A stretch of 64,000 nt of DNA from contig JACKEA010000006.1 of NCBI GenBank assembly GCA_020633235.1, positions 434,001 to 498,000 on the forward strand, in the 5' to 3' direction. Positions within the stretch are counted from its first letter, which is position 1, and each line of letters begins with the position of its first letter. Source of the stretch: Polyangiaceae bacterium. Lineage in GTDB: Bacteria > Myxococcota_A > Polyangia > Polyangiales > Polyangiaceae. Positions 42,363 to 51,460 of this stretch are shown piece after piece. The notes below the pieces were generated by a model. The model made no database searches, was not told where the DNA came from, and was given only the letters and a program-made list of their open reading frames with translations. A program made the translations under genes and the position numbers.

Positions 42363-43064
42363 CTATTTAGTCTCTTCCTGTCGTCGTTCGCGTATGGCCT
42401 CGGTGAGCGCGAAGACGAGTTGGGCGAGCCAGCACACGGCCAGGCCGTTGGTGGCAAGAGCGGCGTAGCGGGCCGGAGCCCACATCATGAGCAGCGTGCA
42501 GAGCGCGGCCAAGGTCGCGATGGCACCAAGCACTCGAAAGCCGGCGCTACACGATGAGAGGAGGAAGGCGCCGGCCGCCACGCCTGCGACCATCAAGCCT
42601 CCGAACTTGAGCCACACGCGGTAGCGTAGAAGCGCCAGATGTGCTGTCGCTTCCAAATCTGACGTGAGGCCCAGCAAGATCCAGTTCTCTGCCGCGTCCG
42701 CCAGACCCGCTACCACGCCGATGGCGGCGAACAGCAGCCAGCCGCCCCGGCCACGGCTGCGCGCAGCGCCGATGAAGAAGCTGGCAATGAAAGAGGAGTA
42801 GGTGGCCAGGAAGAGATAGTCCCAACGATTGCCGCGATCCATGGCGGCAATGCGCGCTGCCCGCGCCGGGTCCCCCGGGGGCCCGAAAACGGCGAGCAGA
42901 TCGGCCGCCGAGCGCGCCACCTCAAACGCCATGACGGGCTTGCCATAGCCCGCGGCGACGTGCGCGCCTTCGGACGGGAACATGGGTAGCAAGAGCAGCG
43001 CGACGGCGACGGTTGCGAGTCCGCACGCCGCGCAGAGTGTCCAGGTGAGGTTCCGCGAGCTCAT
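42363..43064 (-). CDS. Integral membrane protein, unknown function
   Basis: A 233-residue protein with about six hydrophobic segments (WTLCAACGLATVAVALLLLP; LFLATYSSFIASFFIG; GWLLFAAIGVVAGLAD; GLMVAGVAAGAFLL; VLGAIATLAALCTLLMMW; GLAVCWLAQLVFALTEAI). The phrase GLADAAENWILL recurs in several unannotated bacterial membrane proteins. The ATG at 43064 is chosen because the 12 residues before it are encoded by the dispersed repeat. No function can be named. Confidence 0.65.
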   Translation of the reverse strand: MSSRNLTWTLCAACGLATVAVALLLLPMFPSEGAHVAAGYGKPVMAFEVARSAADLLAVFGPPGDPARAARIAAMDRGNRWDYLFLATYSSFIASFFIGAARSRGRGGWLLFAAIGVVAGLADAAENWILLGLTSDLEATAHLALLRYRVWLKFGGLMVAGVAAGAFLLSSCSAGFRVLGAIATLAALCTLLMMWAPARYAALATNGLAVCWLAQLVFALTEAIRERRQEETK

Positions 43065-43072
43065 GGCGGGGA

Positions 43073-43100
43073 CGCGACGGGTATCGCGCCGAACCAACAA
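43073..43100 (+). repeat. Dispersed repeat copy 6 (long 28-base form)
   Basis: CGCGACGGGTATCGCG followed by CCGAACCAACAA, 27 of 28 positions as copy 4. It lies 14 bases past the stop of the gene at 43115-44176, so again just beyond a gene end. Confidence 0.75.
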
Positions 43101-43114
43101 TAAGGTAATCCGGG

Positions 43115-44176
43115 CTATTTCGGATCCGTGCAGCAGCGGAAGCTCTGGTCGTAGCGCACGTACATCGGCCCGTGCCCGCGCGTCTGGGGGCGGCAGCGCT
43201 GGCGCGCCGGGCCCCAGTGGCCGCCCTTGAGGATCATCTTGTAGCCGTACTTACGCACGCTCGTGGTCCATTCGTCCACGTTGCCGGTGGTGTCCATCAC
43301 GCCGAAGGGGCTCTTGCAGCGCGGGGACTCGCCCGAGCGCTTGGCCTGCCACGCGAAGTCCACGCCCCAGGCGGTGTGCGCCGTGGTCCGCGGTCGAAAG
43401 GTGTCCTTGTCCGGCCCCGCCGCCAAGATGTCGATGGTGCACGCGGTCTTGTCCCGCTCGTAGCCGTAGGGATAGGGCAGGCCTTCTTCGCCCTCGCAAG
43501 CGAAGGTCCACTCGCTCTCGGTGCACACGCGCTTGTCGACTTTTTCGCAGTACTGCTTGGCCTCGGCGTAGCGCACGACCACCAGCGGGAACTCGCCGTA
43601 GCGGTTCGGGAACTCGTAGCGATCCACGCACACGTCCATGCTCTTCTTGGGCAGCGTGGCGACGGTCTCCTTCCAGCGCGTTTCGTCGAAGCTGTCGCAC
43701 AGGCCCTGGATGGAATGGTCGTTCGTGCGCCAGTGCTTGCAGGCGCGGTCCTGCAGCACCTGCACGCCGTCGGTGTCGTCGCGACCCTTCTCGTCCAGGA
43801 GATACTGCCCGCGCACCCGCGCCATGCCGGCGGGGCAGCCTTCGGGATCCAGCGGCGGCTCCGGGGGCAGCGCCGGCAAGCCGTCGGCACTGGCCTGCCA
43901 GTTGAGCTTCTCCACCTGGCGCCAGGTGAGGTGCTTCTCGTCGTAGCTCTTCGTGATCTCGAAGCCCAGGGTGGCGAGCAAGGGCTTGTCCGGGCCCCGC
44001 GGGGGTGGCGCGCTGGCGGAGGGGGGCGCGCTGGCCACGGGCCGCGCAGACGGTTTCGCGACGGCCGGCGACGACGCGCTGGGAGTCGGCGCGGGGGCCG
44101 GCGCCGTGGGGTGTCGATCGCAGCTCGAGGTTCCGAGCCAAACCAACATCCAGATGCAACAGGGAGCGCCGCGCAC
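43115..44176 (-). CDS. Lipoprotein with formylglycine-generating-enzyme (SUMF1)-like domain
   Basis: A 353-residue exported protein from a GTG start: signal RGAPCCIWMLVWLGTSSC, a Pro/Ala/Ser linker to about 80, and a SUMF1/FGE-type fold (CVDRYEFPNRYGEFPLVVVR; YAEAKQYCEKVDKRVCTESE; WTFACEGEEGLPYPYGY; GVMDTTGNVDEWTTSVR; MILKGGHWGPARQRCRP). Known family roles are formylglycine formation in sulfatases, ergothioneine-type chemistry, or a non-enzymatic fold. Several Cys pairs suggest disulfides rather than the copper-binding Cys of FGE, so enzyme activity is uncertain. Start alternatives: ATG at 44149. Confidence 0.78.
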   Translation of the reverse strand: MRGAPCCIWMLVWLGTSSCDRHPTAPAPAPTPSASSPAVAKPSARPVASAPPSASAPPPRGPDKPLLATLGFEITKSYDEKHLTWRQVEKLNWQASADGLPALPPEPPLDPEGCPAGMARVRGQYLLDEKGRDDTDGVQVLQDRACKHWRTNDHSIQGLCDSFDETRWKETVATLPKKSMDVCVDRYEFPNRYGEFPLVVVRYAEAKQYCEKVDKRVCTESEWTFACEGEEGLPYPYGYERDKTACTIDILAAGPDKDTFRPRTTAHTAWGVDFAWQAKRSGESPRCKSPFGVMDTTGNVDEWTTSVRKYGYKMILKGGHWGPARQRCRPQTRGHGPMYVRYDQSFRCCTDPK

Positions 44177-44297
44177 GTTTCCGGGAGGCAGCTTGTCCGA
44201 AGAGCCGCCCGCACTGCAAACGCTCGAGGACCGGGCAGCATTCGGCTGAATTCGCGACCTCGTTGACGCGGGGCGCGCCACGTGTTCCATACGCGGG

Positions 44298-46004
44298 GTG
44301 CAGCCGGCGGAGATCCTCGAGCAAGAGAGCGCGCTGCCTCTGCCCGCGGAGCCCGGCGCCGAGGCGCGCGAGCTTTCTCGGGCCCTCGGCATCTCGCTCA
44401 CCCTCGCGGACTGGCTCCACCGCCGGGGTCACCGGGATCCGGCGCTGACCAAGCGCTTCCTGGATCCCAAGCTCTCCGAGCTCACTCCCCCCGACGCGAT
44501 GGCGGACCGCGAGCTGGCGGCGGAGCGCATCGCCCACGCCCTGGGCAGCAGCGAGACCGTGTGCGTGTTCGGGGACTACGACTGCGACGGCATCACTTCG
44601 GCGGCGATCACGACGGGGATCCTGCGCGCGCTGGGCGGGCAGGTGGTTCCGCTCCTGGCCAGCCGCTTCGACGGTGGCTACGGCGTGTCGCCGGCAGCGG
44701 TGAAGCGCATCGTCGCGAGCGGCGCCAAGCTGCTCATCACCTGCGACTGCGGCTCATCGGATCACGAGACCTTGGCGGAAGTGCGACGCCAGGGCATCGA
44801 CGTCATCGTGATCGACCACCACTTGGTGCCGGACGAGCCACTGCCCGCCCTCGCGTTCCTCAATCCGCACCGACCGGAGTGCGGCTTTCCTTACAAGGGG
44901 CTCGCGTCCTGCGGCCTTTCCCTCAGCGTGGGGGCCGCGGTGCGCGCCCGCATGGGTCGCGCCTTGGACGTGCGACCCTGGCTCGATCTGGTGGCCATCG
45001 GCACCATCGCCGACGTGGCGCCGCTGGACGGCGACAATCGCGCGTTGGTGCGGGCGGGCCTCGCACGGGTGGCGCAGGGCGCCCGCCCCGGCGTACGCGC
45101 CCTGTTGGAGCTCGCGAGCTTCGACGCCGCGCGGGTGATCACCGGGGAGGACGTCGCCTTTCGTCTGGCGCCGCGGCTCAACGCGCCGGGTCGCCTGGGC
45201 CCGCCGGATCTCGCCCTCGAGCTCTTGCTCGCCGAGACCCACGAAGAGGCGCGCGCCGTCGCCGCGCAGATCGAGCAGCTCAGCAAGGAGCGCCGCGCGA
45301 TCCAAGATCGCATGCTGCGCGAAGCCGTCGAAGAGATCGAAACCGAAGGTTGGGCGGAGCGCGCAGCCATCGTCGTCGGGCGTGAAGGATGGAACCACGG
45401 CATCGTGGGCATCGTGGCGGGGCGTCTCGCGTCTCGCTTCGGCAAGCCCGTCATCGTGGCCGGGTTCGAGGGCGAGCGTGGCCGCGGTTCCGTGCGCGGT
45501 CCTGCGGGGGCGCGTCTGCACGACGCCCTCAGCCAGATCGCTCCGGTGCTCGAGCGCTTCGGTGGACACCAAGCGGCAGCGGGGGTGGAGCTGACCTTCG
45601 ACAAGCTCGGCGAGGTGCGGGAAGCCTTCGAGGCCGCCTGTGCCGCAGCGCCCGCTTGTGGCGAGGCTCCCATCGACACGGACGCCCTCGTGCGGCTGCT
45701 GCCCGAGGACGAGCCGGACAAGGTGCTGGAAGATCTCGCGCGCCTCGAGCCCTGCGGTCATCAGAACCCGGCGCCTGGAGTGGCGGTGGAGGCGGCGCTC
45801 TTGAGCGCTCGGGAGGTCAAGGGCGGCCACCTCAAAATGGAGCTCCAGCTCCCCGGCGGCCGGCGCCTGGCGAGCTTCGCGCCGTCCATGGGATCTCGCG
45901 CAGAAGAGCTTTCCGGTCGCGTGGTTGTCGTGGGCAAGCTGCGCTGGGATTCCTGGCGTGGCGGCCGCGCCGTCGAGATCAAAGTCGACCGTATCGTCGG
46001 CTGA
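44298..46004 (+). CDS. recJ: Single-stranded-DNA exonuclease RecJ
   Basis: A 568-residue DHH-family nuclease for recombination and repair. The motifs are present: VCVFGDYDCDGITSAAI (motif I Asp pair), ITCDCGSSDHETL, VIVIDHHLVPDE (DHH), PHRPECGFPYKGLASCG, DLVAIGTIADVAPL, and RLNAPGRLGPPDLAL. A DHHA1 region (WNHGIVGIVAGRLASRFGKP, ERFGGHQAAAGVEL) and a C-terminal OB-like domain complete it. It starts at GTG 44298. The usual GSGRS string reads RGSVRGPAG, a modest deviation. It is followed 17 bases after by the MlaF-like ATPase gene. Confidence 0.95.
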   Translation: MQPAEILEQESALPLPAEPGAEARELSRALGISLTLADWLHRRGHRDPALTKRFLDPKLSELTPPDAMADRELAAERIAHALGSSETVCVFGDYDCDGITSAAITTGILRALGGQVVPLLASRFDGGYGVSPAAVKRIVASGAKLLITCDCGSSDHETLAEVRRQGIDVIVIDHHLVPDEPLPALAFLNPHRPECGFPYKGLASCGLSLSVGAAVRARMGRALDVRPWLDLVAIGTIADVAPLDGDNRALVRAGLARVAQGARPGVRALLELASFDAARVITGEDVAFRLAPRLNAPGRLGPPDLALELLLAETHEEARAVAAQIEQLSKERRAIQDRMLREAVEEIETEGWAERAAIVVGREGWNHGIVGIVAGRLASRFGKPVIVAGFEGERGRGSVRGPAGARLHDALSQIAPVLERFGGHQAAAGVELTFDKLGEVREAFEAACAAAPACGEAPIDTDALVRLLPEDEPDKVLEDLARLEPCGHQNPAPGVAVEAALLSAREVKGGHLKMELQLPGGRRLASFAPSMGSRAEELSGRVVVVGKLRWDSWRGGRAVEIKVDRIVG

Positions 46005-46021
46005 GTTACCTTTGGACGCGG

Positions 46022-46804
46022 ATGACCGAGCCGCTGATCCAGTTCCGGAACGTGCACAAGGCCTTCGGCGAGAAGGTCGTGTATCGCGGCTTGTTCCTCG
46101 AGATCCACAAGGGCGAGGTGCTCACCATCGTGGGTGGCTCCGGCGTGGGCAAGAGCGTGATGCTCAAGATGCTCATCGGTTTGCTCAAGCCGGACCGCGG
46201 CACCATCAAGTTCGAGGGCAACGAGGTCACCGTGATGGGGGAAGAGCAGCTCAGCAAGGTGCGTCAGCGCATCGCGATGCTGTTCCAAGCCGGCGCGCTG
46301 TTCGACTCCATCAGCGTGGAGGAGAACGTCGCTTACGGTCTGGAGGAGCACTTCCGCTACAAGATGAGCAAGAAGGAAATCTCCGAACGCGTGGAGTGGG
46401 CCCTTGGGCTCGTGGGCCTGCCCGGCATCCAACAGATGTGGCCAGCGGATCTCTCCGGCGGCATGCGCAAGCGCGTGGCCCTGGCGCGCGCCATCGCCGT
46501 GCGGCCCGAAGTGCTGCTCTACGACGAGCCCACCACGGGTCTCGATCCCATCAACACCGCGCGGGTGAATCACTTGATCATGGGCTTGCAGGAGCAGCTC
46601 CACATCACCAGCGTGGTCGTCACCCACGACATGAAGAGCGCCTTCACCATCAGTGATCGCATCGCCATGGTGCATTCCGGGCGCATCATCTGCGAAGGCA
46701 CGGTAGACGAGTTCCAGGCTTCGCAGGATCCGCGCGTCAGCGACTTCATCGAAGGCCGCGCCCCCGTCAAAGAGAGCGTCGAGACCCTGCTGGTCAGCGG
46801 CTAA
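46022..46804 (+). CDS. mlaF: ABC transporter ATPase, MlaF type (phospholipid transport)
   Basis: A 260-residue ATPase: Walker A GGSGVGKSV, Q-loop LFQAGALFDSISV (the LFQxGALFDS string is a marker of the Mla/MCE subfamily), signature DLSGGMRKRVALARAI, Walker B LLYDEPTTGLDP and H-loop VTHDMKSA. MlaF drives lipid movement between inner and outer membranes with MlaE (permease) and MlaD. Here MlaE is absent from the neighbourhood, while an MlaD-like gene follows after a chemoreceptor and a kinase gene. Confidence 0.9.
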   Translation: MTEPLIQFRNVHKAFGEKVVYRGLFLEIHKGEVLTIVGGSGVGKSVMLKMLIGLLKPDRGTIKFEGNEVTVMGEEQLSKVRQRIAMLFQAGALFDSISVEENVAYGLEEHFRYKMSKKEISERVEWALGLVGLPGIQQMWPADLSGGMRKRVALARAIAVRPEVLLYDEPTTGLDPINTARVNHLIMGLQEQLHITSVVVTHDMKSAFTISDRIAMVHSGRIICEGTVDEFQASQDPRVSDFIEGRAPVKESVETLLVSG

Positions 46805-46808
46805 GGCC

Positions 46809-46828
46809 TGTTGTCGGTCCGCCGCGGA
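46809..46828 (-). repeat. Dispersed repeat copy 7 (TGTTGTCGGTCCGCCGCGGA)
   Basis: Divergent copy starting 5 bases after the mlaF stop codon. Confidence 0.6.
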
Positions 46829-46949
46829 ACCTCGCGCACGCTCCGCCAGCTTCGTCTTGGTCAGGGCCAGAACAGAGCTCAATGCCGCGTTCCTCGTGCC
46901 GTTCCATGTCTCAGTGGCCCATCCTGGGCCCGAGGCGGAGGAAGTGACG

Positions 46950-48947
46950 ATGCGGAACGTCAGGTTGAGCGTGAAACTCATCGTTTTGTTCGTCCTGGTC
47001 GGCGTGCTCCCGATGACGGTTGGCGCGTACCTGAACTACCGGAGCACCGCGCAGGCACTGGAGGACGCGAGTCGCAGCAAGCTGGAGGCGACACTCACCC
47101 AGAAAAAGGGACAGATCGAAAGCTGGTTCGGCGAGCGCCGTGCGGACATCACCGTGCTGGCCTCGTTTCCCGAGGTGAGGGACGCCGCCGAGCAATACGA
47201 GTTGGCCTTCGACGACGGAGGTCCACAGGGCGCCCGGTACCAAGCGGTTCAGCAGAAGTTCGATCCCCTGCTGAGAGGCATCAAGGAGGGCTACGGATAC
47301 TACGATCTGTTCCTGATCTCGCCCTCCGGAACGGTGCACTACACCGTGGCCCACGAGGCGGATTTTGGCAGCGATCTCGTGAAGGGTTCGTACAAGGACA
47401 CTGCGCTGGCGAAGGTGTTTCGCAGAGCACGCTCGGGGGAGGTGGCGCTCAGCGATTTCGAGTCCTACGCGCCGTCCAACGGCGACCCCGCATCGTTCAT
47501 TGCGGCGCCCGTAAAACGTGGCAACGAGGTCGTCGCGGTGCTTGCACTGCAGATGCCGCTCGGAACGATCGATGACATCATGCAAGAGCGTACCGGCCTG
47601 GGGGAGACCGGTGAGACGTATCTCGTGGGAAGCGACTTCAAGATGCGAAGCGACTCACGGTTCTCCAAGAAGTCGACGGTGCTCGAGCAAGAGGTTCGCA
47701 CGCAGGGGACAGAGGCCGCCCTCGGTGGCAAGGCGGGGGTTGGCAAGATTGCCGACTACCGCGGCGTGCCGGTGTGGAGCGCGTATGCCCCGCTCGACGT
47801 GCACGGCTTGAGTTGGGCCATCTTGGCCGAGATCGACCAGGAAGAAGCCGAGGGCCCCCTGGTCGGCATCAAGCAGCGAATGGCGATCGCCCTCGTCATC
47901 ATCGCGTTCTTGGTGGCTGCGGTCGGCTACGTCTTCTCCCGGACCATCACGCGGCCCGTCGAGAAGCTCCGGGCGCTTCTCGACAAGGTCGCGCGTGGAG
48001 ATTTGAGCGAACGCCCGGACATCGACTCGAAGGACGAAGTGGGCCAGATGGCCGTCTCGATTTCCCAGATGGTCGACAACGTGGCCGAAATGCTGGAGAG
48101 CATCCAAGCGTCCTCTCGGACGTTGGCCACCAGCTCTCAGGAGATCGCGGCGAACTCCCAAGACCTGTCCAACCGCACTCAGGAGCAGGCGGCTGCGCTG
48201 GAAGAAACCTCCAGTACCATCGAGGAGCTGAGTGCAACCATCAAGGGCAACGCGGACCGCGCCGAGCGCGCCAACGCCATGGCGACGAAGACGGCCGGAT
48301 TGGCTCAGGGCGGAGGTAGTGTCGTGCGGAACGCCGCTCGAGCAATGGAAGAGGTGACGACTACGTCCAAGCAGGTGGCTGAGATCGTGGGAATGGTCGA
48401 CGAAATCGCGTTCCAGACCAACCTGCTCGCGTTGAACGCAGCAGTAGAAGCGGCGCGCGCCGGCGAGCAAGGGAAGGGCTTCGCCGTGGTCGCTCAGGAG
48501 GTTCGGACGCTCGCCGGTAGGAGCGCCGACGCCGCCAAGGAGATCAACGCGCTCATCAAGAACAGCATCGCGAAGATCGACGACACCAGTCGATTCGTGA
48601 GTGATTCGGGTCGCACTCTGGAGGGAATCATCGAAGCAGTGCGGGCCGTCGAGTCGGTCGTTTCGGAGATCAGCCTTGCGAGTCGCGAGCAGGCAGATGC
48701 CATCCAGCAGGTGAACGTCGCAGTGACTCAGATGGACCAAGTCGTGCAGCAGAACGCTGCGCTCGTGGAGGAGTCTTCGGCCTCCGCAGAGAATCTCGCC
48801 CGGGAGGCCGGCGACCTGCGGCAATTGACCACCGCCTTCAAGTTGAGAACGGACGCCGTGGATCTGGCGCCGGAGAGGCGCCGGCCCGTCCGCAGCCTCG
48901 CGCCAGCCGGCGGTTTGGCGGGTCATCCAATGGACGAGTTCTTCTGA
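46950..48947 (+). CDS. Methyl-accepting chemotaxis protein with periplasmic Cache-like domain
   Basis: A 665-residue transducer. Membrane helix 1 (LIVLFVLVGVLPMTVGAYLN), a dCache-type periplasmic domain of about 280 residues (GYGYYDLFLISPSGTVHYT, WSAYAPLDVHGLSWAILAEI), membrane helix 2 (MAIALVIIAFLVAAVGYVF), HAMP, and a long coiled-coil hairpin with the conserved tip EIAFQTNLLALNAAVEAARA. The C-terminus ends PMDEFF rather than the NWETF tether. The GGAGGAAG site precedes the ATG at 46950. It reports a small extracellular ligand to a CheA/CheW array located elsewhere. Confidence 0.93.
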   Translation: MRNVRLSVKLIVLFVLVGVLPMTVGAYLNYRSTAQALEDASRSKLEATLTQKKGQIESWFGERRADITVLASFPEVRDAAEQYELAFDDGGPQGARYQAVQQKFDPLLRGIKEGYGYYDLFLISPSGTVHYTVAHEADFGSDLVKGSYKDTALAKVFRRARSGEVALSDFESYAPSNGDPASFIAAPVKRGNEVVAVLALQMPLGTIDDIMQERTGLGETGETYLVGSDFKMRSDSRFSKKSTVLEQEVRTQGTEAALGGKAGVGKIADYRGVPVWSAYAPLDVHGLSWAILAEIDQEEAEGPLVGIKQRMAIALVIIAFLVAAVGYVFSRTITRPVEKLRALLDKVARGDLSERPDIDSKDEVGQMAVSISQMVDNVAEMLESIQASSRTLATSSQEIAANSQDLSNRTQEQAAALEETSSTIEELSATIKGNADRAERANAMATKTAGLAQGGGSVVRNAARAMEEVTTTSKQVAEIVGMVDEIAFQTNLLALNAAVEAARAGEQGKGFAVVAQEVRTLAGRSADAAKEINALIKNSIAKIDDTSRFVSDSGRTLEGIIEAVRAVESVVSEISLASREQADAIQQVNVAVTQMDQVVQQNAALVEESSASAENLAREAGDLRQLTTAFKLRTDAVDLAPERRRPVRSLAPAGGLAGHPMDEFF

Positions 48948-49000
48948 CGCCTTAGAGGGGCGACAGCAGCCAGCGGAACTTGGTGTAGGCTGGCGACGGA

Positions 49001-50092
49001 ATGCAGCCGGGTGACGTGATCGCGGGGCGCTACGAGGTCGTGCGACAGCTCGGCGCCGGCGGAATGGGCACGCTCGTGGAAGCCGTGCACACCGAGACCG
49101 GTCGCAGCGTCGCCCTCAAGCTCCTGGTCGTGGACGCGTTCTACGATGCTCGCGCCGCCCGCTGGACGGAGCGCTTCCGTCGCGAGGCCCGAGCCGCCGG
49201 CTCGCTGGACGTCGAGAATGTGGTCGAGGTTCTCGACGCAGGGCGCGACGACATCACGGGCCGGCCTTTCATCGCCATGGAGCTGCTCCACGGGAAGGAC
49301 CTCTCGCAGCTCCTCCACGACGTCGGCGCTCTCAGAGTGGACACCGCTCTCAAGATCGCCGGGCAAGCGCTCGAGGGCTTGGCCGGGGCACATGAAGCGG
49401 GCGTACTGCACCGCGACGTGAAGCCCGGGAACCTGTTTCTGGACACGGACGGCCAAGGTCGCATCACGGTGAAGCTGGTCGACTTCGGCATTGCGAAGAT
49501 CACCCGGGACGAGCGCCTCTCCAGCATCACCCGCACGGGGCAGCTGGTGGGCACACCGCTGTATCTGTCGCCCGAGCAGGCGCGGGGCATCCCGAGCATC
49601 GATGTTCGAGCGGATATCTTCTCCCTCGGAGTGGTGCTCTATCGCATGCTGAGCGGCGTGCCGCCGCGGGTGATGAAGACCGGCCTCGTGGATTTCGTGC
49701 TGGAGCTGTGCAGCACGCCCACGCCGCCGATCCGGGAGCGTGCGCCCTGGGTGCCCACCCCCGTTGCGGCTCTGGTGCATCGCGCGCTGCGGTCGGATCC
49801 CGACGACCGCTATCAGAGCGCCCGCGAGATGCTCGACGATCTGCGACTCTTGGTGCCGGACCTGGCGCTTTCGGAAGTCGACTTGGTCGCGAGCAGCAAG
49901 GCACCACCGCCGCCGCTCTTCGATTCCAGGACCGCGGGCAAGGCCATCATCGCGCCCACCATGGACGACCCCGCGTTGGATCCGGACCCCGTCGAGATCC
50001 CGGTCCGCCGCCGCTATGGCGCGGCAGTGGTCGTGGGCGCCCTCGTGCTCGCCGCGGCGGCGGCCGCGACGGGCTACGTGTGGATGCGCTGA
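49001..50092 (+). CDS. Hanks-type Ser/Thr protein kinase with C-terminal membrane anchor
   Basis: A 363-residue kinase. Motifs: P-loop GAGGMG (18-23), VALKLL Lys40, HRDVKPGN (catalytic Asp139), DFG 161-163, activation segment TRTGQLVGTPLYLSPEQARG and RADIFSLGVVLYRML. A Pro-rich juxtamembrane part and one helix (AAVVVGALVLAAAAAATGYV) end the protein, leaving almost no extracytoplasmic domain, so it does not sense ligands as PASTA kinases do. Myxobacteria encode many such kinases. Neighbours (chemoreceptor and mlaD) do not identify its target. Confidence 0.93.
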   Translation: MQPGDVIAGRYEVVRQLGAGGMGTLVEAVHTETGRSVALKLLVVDAFYDARAARWTERFRREARAAGSLDVENVVEVLDAGRDDITGRPFIAMELLHGKDLSQLLHDVGALRVDTALKIAGQALEGLAGAHEAGVLHRDVKPGNLFLDTDGQGRITVKLVDFGIAKITRDERLSSITRTGQLVGTPLYLSPEQARGIPSIDVRADIFSLGVVLYRMLSGVPPRVMKTGLVDFVLELCSTPTPPIRERAPWVPTPVAALVHRALRSDPDDRYQSAREMLDDLRLLVPDLALSEVDLVASSKAPPPPLFDSRTAGKAIIAPTMDDPALDPDPVEIPVRRRYGAAVVVGALVLAAAAAATGYVWMR

Positions 50093-50131
50093 CGCGGCGC
50101 GGGGGAACCGTGGCGAAATGGGCCGGCGCCT

Positions 50132-50159
50132 CGCGACGGGGATCGCGCCGGACCAACAA
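50132..50159 (+). repeat. Dispersed repeat copy 8 (long 28-base form)
   Basis: CGCGACGGGGATCGCG followed by CCGGACCAACAA, 27 of 28 positions as copy 4; 39 bases beyond the kinase gene stop and directly followed by an A-tract and a hairpin. Confidence 0.75.
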
Positions 50160-50161
50160 AA

Positions 50162-50187
50162 AAAGCCCCGGCCCTGAGACCGGCTTT
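50162..50187 (+). terminator. Possible terminator hairpin after the kinase gene
   Basis: AAAGCC (50162-50167) pairs with GGCTTT (50182-50187), with a CCGG/CCGG stem inside; an A-run precedes it and only a short T-run follows, so it could end transcription in either direction. Confidence 0.5.
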
Positions 50188-50235
50188 CGCCTTCGGCCCG
50201 TCGATACTACGCTTTGACTTCCTTCGACGGTCCTC

Positions 50236-51408
50236 ATGGCCATCAAGCGCGACATCAAAGTGGGGCTCTTCGTGCTCGTGGGGCTCATCCTCATGGGGGT
50301 CGTGGTGTTTCTGATCGGCGACGAGCGCTCGCTGTTCGAGGCCAAGGACGACTACAAGGCCGTGTTCGAGGACGTCCAGGGTCTGAAGCCCGGCTCGCCG
50401 GTGCGCATGGGCGGTATCGACGTGGGCAGCGTGTCCAAAGTCGCCTACTCCGACGACCCCAAGGACCTGAAGCTGTACGTCACCCTGAGCATCGTGCGGG
50501 CGGAGGCGCGGCGCATTCGCGTGGACAGCACCGTGAGCATCGAAGGCAAGGGCCTGCTCGGCGACAAGATGGTGGTGCTCACGGCGGGAGATCCGGAAAA
50601 GGACCGGATCCCGGCGGGGGGCGTGATCTCCACGGAGCAGACCGCGAGCATGGAGGCCACCATCTCCAAGCTGACGGGCATCGGCGACAAGGTCGACAAG
50701 GTCGTCTCCAACTTGGAAAAGACCACCCACGCCCTCTCCAACGAGCAGTTCACCAACGACCTGCAGGGCACCCTCAAGTCCCTGAACAGCATCCTGCGGT
50801 CCGTGGACCAGGGGGACGGCTACGCCTCCAAGCTGCTGCACGACAAGAAAGAGGCGGAAAAGCTGTCCCGTACGCTGTCGAACCTGGAGCGGTCGTCAGC
50901 GGAGCTGGACCGCACTTTGCGGGGCGTGAACTCCATCGTGGGCCGGGTCCAGACGGGGCCCGGCTTCGCCCACGAGGTGCTGTACGAGAAGGGCCCAGGG
51001 GAGTCCTTGAACCAATTCGGCGGTGCGGCCCAGGAGCTGGCCCTCACGCTGAAGGGCATTCGTGAGGGCAACGGCCCCGCCCACAGCATCATCTACGGCG
51101 ACGATCAGAGCCAGCAGCTGATGGGCAACATCAACGCCATGAGCCGAGACCTGAGGCACATCGTCGCGGACGTGCGGGCGGGCAAGGGCACCGTGGGCGC
51201 GCTGCTCGTGGACCCCAGCGTGTACGAGGACATCAAGATGGTCCTCGGCAACGTGGACCGGAACAAAACCCTCCGCGCTCTGGTTCGATATTCCATCAAG
51301 CAGGACGAGAAGGCTCCCCGAGTGGACGTAGCGGACCCCAAGCCCGCGCCCATCCCCAAAGCGGCGGAATCCGGATCGGCCTCTTTGCCCGCAGAAGAGA
51401 AGCCCTGA
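50236..51408 (+). CDS. MCE-domain lipid transport protein, MlaD type
   Basis: A 390-residue protein with an N-terminal membrane helix (VGLFVLVGLILMGVVVFLIG) and one MCE domain (VFEDVQGLKPGSPVRMGGID then VGSVSKVAYS; VDSTVSIEGKGLLGDKMVVL). MCE proteins form hexameric tunnels in the periplasm for phospholipid transfer. A long C-terminal helical region with amphipathic repeats (LEKTTHALSNEQFTNDL; LRSVDQGDGYASKLLHD) would extend the tunnel, similar to YebT/PqiB-type needles but with a single MCE domain. Likely partner of the MlaF-like ATPase at 46022. Confidence 0.88.
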   Translation: MAIKRDIKVGLFVLVGLILMGVVVFLIGDERSLFEAKDDYKAVFEDVQGLKPGSPVRMGGIDVGSVSKVAYSDDPKDLKLYVTLSIVRAEARRIRVDSTVSIEGKGLLGDKMVVLTAGDPEKDRIPAGGVISTEQTASMEATISKLTGIGDKVDKVVSNLEKTTHALSNEQFTNDLQGTLKSLNSILRSVDQGDGYASKLLHDKKEAEKLSRTLSNLERSSAELDRTLRGVNSIVGRVQTGPGFAHEVLYEKGPGESLNQFGGAAQELALTLKGIREGNGPAHSIIYGDDQSQQLMGNINAMSRDLRHIVADVRAGKGTVGALLVDPSVYEDIKMVLGNVDRNKTLRALVRYSIKQDEKAPRVDVADPKPAPIPKAAESGSASLPAEEKP

Positions 51409-51460
51409 AGGACCCAATGCAGGGCAGCGGTTTGTCGTCCATCGTTCTATACTCCCCGTG

